64,000 bases of DNA from Diploscapter coronatus (lineage: Eukaryota > Nematoda > Chromadorea > Rhabditida > Rhabditidae), in assembly GCA_964036155.1 (NCBI GenBank), contig OZ038422.1, positions 68,099,201 to 68,163,200 on the forward strand, written 5' to 3'. The notes under the pieces are model-generated. The model saw only the letters and a list, made by a program, of their open reading frames with translations. It was not told where the DNA came from and made no database searches. Of this stretch, positions 12,421-24,464 are shown piece after piece (within the stretch, counting starts at the first letter, position 1; every line of letters starts with the position of its first letter). The position numbers and the translations under genes are program-made.

Positions 12421-15400
12421 TCAATAAATACCAGGCAGCAATCTGTAGGGCACTTTAGAACAATACTGCTGCCAATATTGGCCGTATTTGATAAAGCACC
12501 TGGCTTCGTCCTGGAACACTCGAGCAATTAGGAATCCTGCAATAATCGCTTATTTTTATCGTTCATTTTGGCTTTCTTCGGGATTTCAGGGTTACTGGAA
12601 TTTGTCATGGTCTCTCAACATTCAATATAGAAAATTGTCATTTTAGTCGCTTTAACGTAATTCCTATCAAATGACTGAAATGGTATGGATGAAGATAATC
12701 TGGCGCTCTACTTTCGAACTAATCTTCACAAATTTCCTATACCAACACAATGTCTCTGACCGAAGAGCGAATCATCGCGCTGCAACACAAATATGTCTGT
12801 TTTTATCGCATTTCTCCTTTCTTTGTATTCCGCCTGGAAGACGTCAAGGAGGTAAGATTAGTCGAGATTTGTGGAATATGGAAAGAGATATATGAAATCT
12901 GCCGAGATTTGCGGGCGATCGTAAATAGACGGATAAAGGGGATGATATTAGAACATCAAATGACAAATCTATTCCAGTCTGATGGAATTAGTCGGAGTTG
13001 CAGAAATAGGCTTTGTACGAAAGGATAAGTCAAAGAGTGTTGACTCCATCACAAGAAGATATAGGGATATGCCATTTTGAGGGCGTATTAATCATATCCG
13101 CCAGGCTCAGGTTTTAGTACTTTAGAGCGTAAAGCAGCTAAATATAAGCGCATGTTTATGGAGCTCATATGACTACTAAAGACTGAAGGATGGAGACTCA
13201 TTTCTCAAAAAGGACTGCTCGTAATGCAACGAGTGGGAGAGAAAAATAAAATGTGAAAATACTAAAATCACGCGTGAGGCCTATGAAAATATCATTGTCA
13301 GAAACATCGAACTATTATTATTATTTGACTATTTGGAGTTTTTGGAAAGTTCGCAAGTTTAAACTTGGAAGTTCATGAATATGAAAGTTAGCATAGAATG
13401 TTTTCTATATCAATAAAGTAAACGTTCTAGCTTCTTATTCTAAACTTTCAAGAATTCTCATAATTTCAATTTTTTCAAATTAAGAAAAAGCGTTACCTGT
13501 TGTGTAGATAAATGGAAGATAAGTTAGAGGTGAGGTAACTCCTTGAAATAGACAAAATGCGAGGAACGTTAAAACCTCCATTGGGTAGTTCGGATGTCGA
13601 CATGAGGAATAGAAACCCGATCCTGGAATTAACGAATATCACGACATATCTTTGGATTATTTTTCTTGTTGTGAAGAAAGGAAATGTCGATGATTAGAAT
13701 TCTACAGTTTGATGAGAAAAAATAATTTTCAATCGTAAATCATGTCATAATTCTAAACTATGACAGTGAAGATCAACTTTTCTCATAAACTATCATTGTT
13801 ATTGGATCAGCCATAAATAATCTGTTAATCTTGAAAAAACAAACTAATAATGGCAAAATGAGAAAGTATATCAGTTTTCAATTAAATAAATCTTCCGTAT
13901 ACCAAACAAATAGCTTACCCAACAATAAATTAGCAGCAGGCTCGCCTTCATCATTTTTGTACTTTGCAGTAATAAAAAACGGATCAGAATTGCCAATTTT
14001 GTAAATTCCGTTTGCTTTTCTGGAAGAAATAGAATTGACCAGTTTCTATTTTAAACTCCTACCGAAATTCGTATTTCTGCCTGTCGATGGCGTTTGTGAT
14101 ATAAATGGAAGTCAGAGCGAGGAGTGTGAAGATAATGTTGGAAATAAGAGGCAGATTGCGGTTGTTGTAGATCATCACTGTGATTGGAGAGGTGAACAGG
14201 ACTGGGTAAAATACCTGTACGAATAGTATTATCCAAAATAGTCGCTATCATTTGATAGGTTGGAAAATTTTTAGAATCATGTGAATTTTTTCTCGCCTTT
14301 TTGTAAGAAAAATTTATACCATATCAGTCCACATGCGATAGAATCCGAGATTGGCTCGTTTCGAATCGAGTGCGTTCAAGTAGAGATCTTCTGCCCAGGA
14401 ATGACGCAAGATATACAGTAACTGCACACCACCATTGCACAACACACTTTCTGGAAAGTACAAATTTGCATATAGAAAATAGGCTGAATCGGAATGAAGC
14501 AAGCCTTTATGAAAATAAAACTTTGATAAAATGATAAGCGGAAACATTCCTGCTGTAGAAAAAAGCATAAATTTAGAATACTCTTTATGACTGAAATATC
14601 GATATCCAATTGTTCAATGATATTACGATGACAAAGAAAACAGACTTACTGGATATCCGACCGTAAGTTGCATGTGAATAGTGGAATGCAGAAATAATGA
14701 AAAGGGACCAGAATCCAAACGTGACGCGGGTTCGGATGAAATGCTTCAGATCGATGTCCAGGAAAGTTGGATGAGCTTCGATGCCGAAGTAGAATTCGGG
14801 AACTGTCGTTACTGAATTGCATGGATAAACGTTGTTATTCTCCTCAGACAAATTAATCGTAAAATGATATCTTCAAGGAAAAATTTAAATCGTATCTAAT
14901 TCTTTTTCTTCTGATGTCGTGTCATCTACAACAAATTTGAACATCAAGAGAGTGGGAAATGAGACAATTTTGAAAAAGTATATTTTTGTAGATGTTTGAA
15001 GAACTGGAATTTTTAGACTAATTCTACGAGAGATCAATAATAAATCAGAAAAGAATACCATGATTTCCCGTTCCGAAGTAGTAGCTGAGCAACAGAACGA
15101 AGAATCCACATACAGAAATGAGTGCAAGGCAGAGAGCGACTGAGTTGAAATGGAGGAAGAGAACGTCGCCTCGATACAAGCCTAGCAAAGATCCGAGGGA
15201 ATACAGAAGGCATAGCAACACAGTCGAGAAGAATCCGTTCACCGGCTTCCATTTGTTTCCTGAATTTAAATCTAAGACTGATAACAAATGAATTCAAACA
15301 AGATCTTCTAAGAAAAAGTTTTTTTTCGAGATTTTAGAAGAATGTATTCTGCAAGATGAAACTATAAAATCGAATTCTAGCATAGTAAAAAATATTTAAT

Positions 15401-16854
15401 GAAAAAATCTACTCACCTAGCGACGATAGTACGAGAACTCTATCGTGAGGCAAGAACATGTGAAAAATGAGCTGCAAAGACAGAATTGAAAGGGCCAATT
15501 TCCAGGCCACAAAATCATTGAGTGGAGGGATCATTTGTATGACGAAAGGATATCGAAACAGTTGAGCGAATGTCTGAAAAATGACATCGATGATGAAATT
15601 ATTTAAGATTTCATCCATAAATTAGCATAATCATGGCGAAAGTTCTCCGAATAATGATTTTCATGGAAATCGATAATTAAGAAATCTCGCAATTTGAAGA
15701 GAGAATATGGCAAAATGATAATTGTTCTGCTCTTCTAGCGTTGTATAAGGTTCGTTCGCGAATTTGTGTGTGTATGATGACAATGATGAAAGAAAAATTG
15801 AGAAGGTTTGATACGAGACTATGAGAGAGTGAGTTGATTTTGCATGTGTTGTATTTGATTTTGGTTTCTTTTTTGTCGAGTTCAAGTCAAGCCAAAATGT
15901 TTCAGTTGTTGCAGTTTATTTGTAATGGCCTGTCAGGGCTACTTGACTTGCTGGACTTTCTATAAACGGTAGTCGAGGGGAGACGAAATGAGATAATGAG
16001 GTTTGGGGTTGGGAGAGATGAATGTGGATTTCGGTTTATTGACTGATTGGCGGATGTGTGCTAATTCAGGTAATATAGACTTAGATCAATTGGGAGTTGC
16101 GGTCTTGGGCCAATCACGGAACCCATTTACTGTATATGTTTCGTTGAGCTCAGGGATTTTCAAATGCCCGAAAAATCACGTGAAAAATTATCAAAAATTT
16201 TCGCCAATGATATTTTATCATTTTAAAGTGCAATGGACCAAAACAATAAATCAACATAATGCGAAGACAAAGGATTTACCTTCCGGAAGCTTCCAGCATG
16301 AAGATGAATTGAATACAGGTAGAAAAATGTGAATAGAGGCAGGAATATCGACACGATAAACAGTAATTGAGACGAGACTTTCTGCTGCTTCTGCAAGAAT
16401 TTCTTTAGAAGTTCACTTGTACTTACAAATTCTTCAGTTTAGTGTACAAATTGTACTTTAAAATTTTGAAATTTTAGCAGGAGTATTTTCATTGACTTTC
16501 ATAAAAAAAATTGTAAAACGAAACAGTTCTCTTCATATAATAAAAAGAAAAAAAAATTCAGAATAAAAAGCTATAGCAAGGATAATTAGGAAATAATAAG
16601 ACTTATTCATTGTTAGCCAAATCTACTCTCTGCCTATTTAATAGTGATAAACATTTGTTTTCAAGAATTGTTATCAAAAAGTTTTGTCCTTCCAAACCGA
16701 CATATTAATATAAAAATGATTTAAAAGTTACCTCCAAAGTCTGTTGCAGAAGCAAAATGTCTCTTTGTGAGATGGAACTCCTCCTCGTCAAACTGGTCGT
16801 TCTCGTGAGACTCGACGAGGAGCCGAATGAGGATCGTCTTCTGCCTTGTTGCAT
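12421..16854 (-). CDS. Sterol reductase, DHCR7/ERG24/LBR family
   Basis: Predicted 493-aa polytopic ER or nuclear-envelope membrane protein of the ERG4/ERG24 sterol reductase family, which reduces a sterol ring double bond with NADPH. Ten phase-consistent exons: 16732-16854, 16280-16390, 15417-15573, 15059-15259, 14650-14811, 14320-14552, 14063-14214, 13919-14019, 13497-13622 and 12421-12536. Family landmarks are in order: FYFGIEAHPTFLDIDLKHF (compare GIEFNPRIGxxDFKLFF), GGVQLLYI, DSKRANLGFYRMWTDMV, RQKYEFRK, SCRHPNY (about 421-426), FQDEARCFIKYG (463-474) and the C-terminus VPYRLLPGIY, which is closest to DHCR7. The first 41 residues are Ser/Arg/Thr-rich and hydrophilic. The ATG follows an in-frame stop and lies 58 nt after an acceptor at 16912. 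The usual GD after RHPNYL is ME here, so the NADPH pocket may be altered. DHCR7-like versus LBR/C14-reductase-like cannot be settled by eye. Confidence 0.85.
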
Positions 16855-16912
16855 GGCTGATTGTTGACTGATTTAGAGTTGATTGCAATGGATTATTCGA
16901 TTGATCATAATC

Positions 16913-19900
16913 TGCAAATTACAGAATTAGCCAATTGTATGAAAAATTAAAAAAAAAAAAACGAAACTTTCCTTTTTCTCATGAAAAATTCTCGCGTTTC
17001 CATTTTTAGAACTCGATGAAATAATTTCATCATATGGAAAATAAGGAACATGAAATGTCAGAACTCATCCTCCTTTTGATAAATTGCATTGTGACAAGTT
17101 TAATTATCCCATGTCTTTTTCCTTACATCTGCACTCTCATTCTCCTTCAAAATAGATACTCTCGCTCTCGAAAATAATGCAGCAAATTTGTCACGCGAGA
17201 TGAGAGGCTAATAAATAAATAATTGCTGAAAGATATAATGAAGTATGTAGAGAGGAAAACTGATAGCTCCTGGAAAAATCGATAGGGGATATGTGAAATC
17301 TCAGAGATAAACGAGGGGAAAGGGAAGAGACATTACAATTGAAAGAAAAAAAGACGAGAAATGAAAAAAAGGGATGAAGGGAGAGAAGAAGAGAGGGAAA
17401 TGAAGCTGACGGAAGGAAAGTCAGAGAAAAAGAGAAATGATGATTCTGAGCTCGTACACATGACCACTCTGCCTGTGGCCGAGGAATATGTGACGTGAGC
17501 ATGATTGAGACAAACCTCTCTGCCTTTGTGCTTTCAACCCTCCCCTTCTGTTGTCAACCCAATAATGAGCCCTACCTTTCAAATCAACAACTGCTCCCTC
17601 TGACCAAATTCCCCGGACAAATCAAACAACACAGCTCTGTTTCAGTTCGAGTTTCTTCACTTCAAGATTTAACCAAACGGCTGTGGGCAAATCAGCCCAA
17701 TCGTCAATCGGATCGTTGCGAATATCGTCCTCTTTTCTCTAAACGGCAAATTGTCAGTAGTAGACTAAATTGGGGTTCTGAAATGAAGATCTTGCATTCA
17801 AAGCATCTTGGAAATATTATAGCGTTACAACATTACAACAAGAGTAAACATCATTTAGGAATAAGAAAGATGACGGTAGAGAAAACACTATTTTGCAGTT
17901 TTTCATGCTGTAAGGTTGTAAAGCAACAATATCCAAGTTTGCTGCATTCAGAACTCAATGCGAAGGTGTGAAATCAATGCCTAATGAACTAGTTATAATG
18001 AAAGCACATCATCAAAATGATCAATCATTTCCATTAATTTCATCTATAGAAGCCTTCCAGAAACGTCTACTTTTTCGAGCCCCTTTGAATCTCTGCTTCG
18101 AATAGCCTTACGCTTCCATTGACCAAATTCATAATGCAAAAATGCTCGTCTCCCTTCATAGCAGTATGCTGCAATGGATAGTGAGTTAGATTTTTGCCTT
18201 TTTCTGAACGGCCAGACTTCTCCAAAACACGACCCGCAGAAGAAAAATAGTATATCTTATCGAATGAGAAAAAGAAGATATGCTCTTTTTCTCTCTCGAC
18301 ATGCCATACTATTTTTTCTGCGGATCGAGTTTTGAGAGGTTTGTGGACGATAAGCGAGAGATCTTAGAAAAGAAGGGGCAGAGAAGCTCGAAAAAAATAA
18401 ATGCTTCTGGGAAAGATAAGGCATTTTTCAGGTAAGAAAGTGGATCAAAATTTGAACAGACTTCTAATGAACACGAAGATCGACTGAAAAATCAAATGTT
18501 AACCAGCCATTTTAACAGTTTAAAAATCTCCCATTTTATGATCAGGAATGTTCGCAATTGGCAAAAACTCGGAACTGCAAATATAATTTTTAAAAGGTTG
18601 AAGACGACTCATTGAAACATACTGCAAAATTTACGGTGCAGTGCAAAATGGAGCATTCCTGTTCATCCTATTTAAGGGCCACATTTTGCAGTGTTCAATA
18701 AAAATGCTTGAAATTGCATAAAAAAAACTTACACCGATAATCGTCATGACTAGGATGAAGAAGGAAAGACTATCTTTGTCCAGGAAGGAATCGAGATTTT
18801 GGACAGGCCGCTCGCGTTCTGGAAACAGAAAGGGCTTCCTGTATGTCACTAAACTTTAGGGTAGGGAAAAGAAAAATAACTGGTGACAAATACAAATAAT
18901 GGTGGTGATCAGTTAGTGACAAATACAAAATGCCCAGGGAAAGGAATTGATTAGTTTTGCAAGAATTTCTCTCTTGCAAATTGTATTTTGCTCAATAAAC
19001 TCAGCAATTTAATGAGCTGCCATTAAAGTCGCTTAATCGGAGCAAAACAGAAATTCGAGTCTGAAAGGTTCGAGAATGCTACAGTAGGGGAAAATGCTTA
19101 GAAATAGGAACTCTTCAAAGAATCGCGTGTTTTCAAAGAAAACTAGACTGACCACACGAACGACGACACGGCCTGTCAGCATAGTTAGAATTTGTGCATG
19201 CAATTTGACAAAATTAGCAGAATTGATTATTCGTTTTGATTTGCCAGAGAGTCCTTGCCTCTCATTTTCAACAGTGCGAAGAATGTTCTTGATGATCATC
19301 CGATTTCCGAGTACTTTTTCAAAAACCCAGTTCCATACGCCTATGGGCACTGTATTTATCTACAGCCCTATGGGACTCTTTTTCGACCTTATCGCTTCCA
19401 GACGCGTTGATGCCAAATTTTCATTTGTTGCTAAAATTTGAATAACGAAATAGTATTAGCGAAACAGATTAGAGTAATTTCAATACTATGCACGACTCAA
19501 CAGGTCGTGTGAAAAGTCAGTGAAATTATTTTGGGTTTTTTCTGGAGGATTTTCTTAACAATGACTCTTTTAGATTATCGAAAGCGACAAACTTCATGCA
19601 GAATTTGTCGCACCTCCTAGTTGTTCGACGATTTTTTTTTTGCAATTTTTTCACCAAAGTTTTCATTTTTGTCGTGGCAATTCACCACTTTTGTGGGGTT
19701 TCATGAAATTTCTCGCATTCTTTTCATAGCACTTCAGTTCACCATTGCCCATATCAACTTTTGAGGAGAGGATTCGATGCCACTTGATGAGCACAGTGCT
19801 TTATTCTTCCTTTTCTTTGTTCGGCAAAGCCTAATTAAAATTGAATCAAAAATCGATATTTACAAATCTTAATAGCGCACTTTTAAATCTAATCAGATAC

Positions 19901-21888
19901 GATTATCGAGAATACTTTTTAGATTTTTTTCTGAAATTGTTTAAAAAATTTTTTTTTTAAAATAATGCACAGGCAGGAATTTATTTTCAAGTTTCTGAAA
20001 AATGACACCGGACAGGTCAAAGCGCTCTGATGAGGTAATGACGAACATGGCGAAATATGAATGTGAGTCTTACAATTCATTTAATTTCGCACTACAGATT
20101 TTTGCTCATTCGATCTTATCTTTTCTTTTTTATCGATATGAAAAGTTTCGACTCAAAGCTATTTGCGATGCGGTGCGCAGAAACTTTGAAAATCTGCGGT
20201 ACGATTTTTTCGCACTGCTAACAGTTGTGTTTCTAACTCATGGAAATTTCGGGAAGTTGTGTCTGAATAATAGAGCAAGATTCTTTATGATATAAATAAG
20301 TAAATGATGTATAAGTTCTTTCTCCAATAATATTTTGGATAACTTGATGCGTTTTTTCCTCAAACCTAATCGGTCCCTTGTAGTTGCCACTCACTTTATA
20401 GAATGATTACTCTAAAAACTGAATGACAACTATAAACGAGAGACGGAGGCAGATGAGTAACAACTACAGAGAGCCAAGTTAATTTAGGAAATTCTTCAAT
20501 TTGGAAAATTTATTGTGATTTACAACCAAAAAAGGAATTCTTATGATAGTGCCAAAAGCATAGGCTCTATAAATTTTGTGATCATTCAAAAGACTTACAT
20601 CCATATTTGATAAGCCGGAGGCAAGAGAGTCACTGTAAGTAAGATGGGTTTCGAGGTTTTGATCAAAGGAGGAAGATCGGAGGAGAGGATATAAGTAGAA
20701 TCGAAAGGTCTAGCTCGATATGAGGTATCAAAGTCTCTTAGCTCTCGGCGTTGTTCACCAGAGAGTGTCCAAGAACACAGAGTGAAGGGGTGTTGTTAGG
20801 AGAGATTCTGTTAGTCTGTTGGGAGATAAACCAAAGGTAGATTTCTCTACCAAAGTTTATTGGCTGCTAAAAATGCAAAACAATAAACAATAAAACTGCT
20901 GCTGCTGCTGTTGGTGGTTCTCTTTCAGAATCGTCCTTTCCGGGAAAGAATAGTGTAGTCAGAGTCGGGCTCCGCCCCAATGATAAGGGGTTTGACCCCA
21001 TCATGCCCCGCGCGCGAAGTGTTCTCCGAATGAAAATTTATTTTTTAAAAAATTATAATTTTTAAAGGCTCGTAAGAGTATATAACTTCAGTCGAACTAG
21101 GATTTGATTGATCAGAAATCATCACGTTAGCCCTGAATACCGTTTTCTGTTCTGATTGATGGATGCTTGCAGATAGGTAACGCTGTGCTAAAAATGCTCT
21201 GTCTGAGAGACGTTTTTGCATGATAATTGCTTAATTACTTTTTCGTCTTCTCCGATAATGAACATGTTTGCAGGGTGCACGCACAGGCTGTGGAATGGAA
21301 ATGCAATGTGTCAGTGTGTCAGCAGTGGTGACCTGTTGCATGAATAATGATATCCCGAAATGCTGAATTGCTGCAGAGGCGTATCATCTCATTCCTCCAT
21401 CCATTTCCACACTCTTCCCAGACGATCATTCCATTGCCTTATCTAATTTTCCAATCTGATGCTTGCACCTTGCCTGTGTCCTCGAGACAGCCGCACAAAC
21501 CTAGACCATTCTCTGTTTTGCTCCCTTCCCTTTTTTTCTCTCCCCCCTCTTTTGTCTGCAACAATTTGTGCTTTTTTATTTTGGAATTACTTTCGGGCCT
21601 TTCAATCAAAAACGAGTCATTTATCTCTTCTCATAAAAGAGTAGCTCTTCTGCTTCTTCTGTGTCCAGTGCTCTTTTGCTTTTTTCTAGTTTCTTGTTGC
21701 AATCCCTTTTTTTCAATATATTCCTCCTCAATCTTTAATCCGATCTCCTCACTCCCCTACTCCTGTTTTCTTCATTGTCTTTATTGTAACTCCGTTCTCG
21801 AGTTTTCTCATTGTGTTTTTTTTCAAATTTATCAATGGGTTCAACAGATTTCAACATCGCTATTTCAATCGACAATGCTCGTTTTCAG
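16913..21888. other. Non-coding interval between divergent genes
   Basis: This lies between the sterol reductase 5' end (minus) and the NTF2-like gene (plus), so it should hold both promoters. The longest open frame (plus, 17495-17971) has no recognisable domain or splice context. A long hairpin is at 18219-18336. A short GCT-type triplet run is at about 20898-20910, and a GC-rich patch (gggctccgcccc...ccccgcgcgcg) is at about 20966-21018. I see no RNA gene. Confidence 0.5.
18219..18336. repeat. Long solitary hairpin (inverted repeat)
   Basis: The two arms, about 55 nt each, are near-complementary over their whole length: 18219-18275 against about 18283-18336. Matching blocks include CCGCAGAAxAAAAATAGTAT at the base and GAGAAAAAGA near the tip, around a loop of about 7 nt. 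The compact, almost unbroken stem resembles a foldback MITE or a small-RNA precursor. No clear target-site duplication is visible and it sits in an intergenic region. I found no second copy in the window. Confidence 0.6.
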
Positions 21889-21903
21889 TCAAACTTGCCA
21901 ACA

Positions 21904-23986
21904 ATGCGACTCTTCCTGGTCTTGTTCGTCACAATCGTCGGACTTTCCTGCGCGAATAGAGGTTTGTCATCTCCAATTTAGATTACTTCTATTTATTTGT
22001 CATGAATTTCTTCAAGTTATTTTTATCAGATTAAGGTAGATCTAACGTCGTCAAGGATCTGTTCAGGACCTATTCGCAAAGAGTCTATAATAAGGAGTAC
22101 GATTTAGTATGTAATACTGTTGAAATGCTTTCAAATACTTAAACTCAATTTTAGGTTCGTTTGATGTACCACGATAATGCGGGTTTGTTATTTTAAATAT
22201 GTTCTTTTCCAATTAAATGAATCAGAGAGGAACGAAAATTTATTTATAAAAGTTTTCTTCTTCAATCGATTCTTCCATTTCGAGATTTTAGATATAAAAA
22301 TAACGTTCTATTTCGAGATCTAAATTATCAAAATTGCGATATAACTCATTTCTGAACACGATTATGATTTTTTTTTTTATATACATAGCTAAATGAAGTT
22401 TCCTTCCTTTAACCAAACATTTTAGTGACTGTCGAAAAGGGCAAAAGATCTTACTTCGGACCTGACGGTACGAATTAGATTTTATATTATTATTTTCTTT
22501 TAGATTTTTAGCTATTGCCAAAGCCATCAAGATGTATCATGACGACCTCGGCGTATCTAAGACTCTTGTAAGCTAAATGTTTTATCAATTATTTATAAAA
22601 TGTAAAATCGGAGTTTATACATAGGGTCCTCAGGTAGATCTGGCGAACTAATGTTCTGGACAACTTTTTGCGCAGAAATATCATCAAAATTTAAATAAGA
22701 CTTCTGCGAAGGAAAAATATAATTAGAAATTTTTCTAGCCGAAAGAATCACAAAAATCCATAGCTCTAAATGAGTGCATTTTCACTAATGAAATATTTAT
22801 TGCTTCTTGTGTTTAAATATTTTAAGCTAATTTTTGACACAGAACCGTTTTATCAGGTTTATCGTCGGTATAGACGGGTTTTCGAGACATTCGGAGTTTG
22901 AAGGGTACTTCCTTCCCAAATTTTCGCTTTAAACTATCACGTTTCTACCACAAATGCATTTTTGCAAGGAGCGCGGAACTCGGGGACTCTATTTGTACAA
23001 GCTCGAAATATTTTTCTTCCCCGAAAGAGTAGTGAGATACGCGAAATTTATAAGAAAAAGACTGTTGGGAAACGATAAAAGCGTGTGCCTATTACATGTT
23101 CTCAAAAATACCAAAGACCAAATGGGATATTTGATGCTTCGCAATATCCGAGAAATTTGCATAATATATTCGATTCCATGACCTAAATTTCTGTGTATTG
23201 ATCAGGCACAGTATCTTCTACGGTACAGAATTTACTAATAGAAATGTTTCTCTCTTCTCACTTGAATTGATTGACGTATTAGTGGTGCAGCTTCCTGAGA
23301 AGATAAGCATTCTATTGTCGACTGCGAGTAAGTGAATATTGCATACTCTTTGCAACTCGCTTTTCTTTCCCCTCGTTATTTCTTTCCCCTCGCTCTTGTT
23401 TCCTTTTCGCCTCTCCGGAAAAGTGTAGAGAAATAGAGGTGGGGCATGAAGGAGGCAAGTTGCAATGAGTATGCAATATTCACTTACTCACAGTCGACAA
23501 TAGTATATTTCAACCGACTGTTATTTCATTCAGGAATAGGAGTTCAGAAATTATATTCGTCAAGCAAATATGAATTAACGAACATCTTACAAATTTAGAA
23601 CACCAATGAGCAGTTCATTGAGCTCTCGAACGACTTCGTCTACTATCAAAGCGACTACGAAGTAAGGCTATCAAGTATTTGGAAAGTTATCATTTGTAGT
23701 TATGAACTAGACAAGATTCTAGTTTGCTTTGCAAATATTTTGTTGGAAGCATTAATTAAAACTTGATGATTTAGTCTGAAAAGAATCAAGTTAGGAAAGC
23801 TAGTTAACTAGTCTGATATCTCTGAGACTAATTTGATATCAATTAATTATAGGCTTATAGATTCAGAGCGAGCTGAAAGATCAAAATATCCGCGGTACCT
23901 ACTGGCAGATCTGGAAAAAGTTGGACGACGGCCCATGGAAGATCATCCACGACGAATTCTCCATCGATAAGGACGACGACAACTGA
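21904..23986 (+). CDS. Secreted SnoaL/NTF2-like (DUF4440-type) protein
   Basis: Predicted 147-aa secreted protein in seven small exons: 21904-21961, 22036-22106, 22155-22182, 22426-22467, 22512-22567, 23599-23661 and 23861-23986. The N-terminus MRLFLVLFVTIVGLSCA is a classic signal peptide. The mature part reads as one SnoaL-like/NTF2-like alpha+beta barrel: VVKDLFRTYSQ, LMYHDNA, FGPDGAIAKAIKMY, FVYYQSDYE and the diagnostic C-terminal GTYWQIWKKL...GPWKIIHDEFS. The family includes many small catalytic or ligand-binding proteins, so no reaction can be assigned. The ATG lies 15 nt after a TTTTCAG, consistent with trans-splicing. The fifth intron (22568-23598) contains a MITE-like element. The exon-2 acceptor (ATTAAG) is weak but is the only one that keeps the frame. 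Confidence 0.75.
23312..23503. mobile_element. MITE-like inverted-repeat element (192 bp)
   Basis: Terminal inverted repeats of about 46 bp run from CTATTGTCGACTG at 23312 inward to TTTGCAACT at 23357, and are mirrored at 23458-23503 with two mismatches. The centre is pyrimidine-rich. The outer TA on both sides could be a TA duplication, as for Tc1/mariner-type elements. It lies in an intron of the NTF2-like gene. The inner TIR motif GAGTAAGTGAATAYTGCATAC is shared with the element at 61961-62593. Confidence 0.7.
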
Positions 23987-24464
23987 GCGTCTTATCGGAC
24001 GGGCTGATCGGATTTAGACAATTGATTTTTGACTCTTGCATCAACCATCAACTCGATCATTTTTTCACGTTTTTCTCGTTTTCTTGCAATGGTTCTTACG
24101 AGTAGACTTTTACCCTCACAATAAATTAATCAGGAAATTATGCATTCTATTCTTTACGGGATTAAGAGCATAGTTTTATCCACAGCATTTTAACGATAAT
24201 TTTAGCGATTATATTCATTTATGGACACATTTTTCGATGACGAGTTGATAATAAAATGCGTGGCACACATGTGTTTGTTGATGAAAAAATGTAAAATACA
24301 AAAAAATCGATAGGGAAAACATTTAAATTCTAGCAAAGAATATTTTAACTGATAGAACATCTGCCAAGAAAACACTAATAATTTGTAGACAGTGAAATTC
24401 ACTTCACATAACCATTGACCTGTTTCGACATTTTTACAGAAATTCACCTAGAATTCCAGCAAAT

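Noticed and set aside
12671..13028. Plus-strand open frames inside the last intron of the sterol reductase
   Set aside because: They overlap a 960-nt intron whose flanking exons join exactly in phase and encode conserved family motifs. No independent support.
17495..17971. 158-aa plus-strand open frame
   Set aside because: No recognisable domain, no splice or start context, composition not better than chance in this region.
21347..22039. 230-aa plus-strand open frame overlapping the NTF2-like gene start
   Set aside because: Phe/Ser/Leu-rich pyrimidine-tract translation. The real coding frame here is the signal-peptide exon at 21904, which fits the downstream exon phases.
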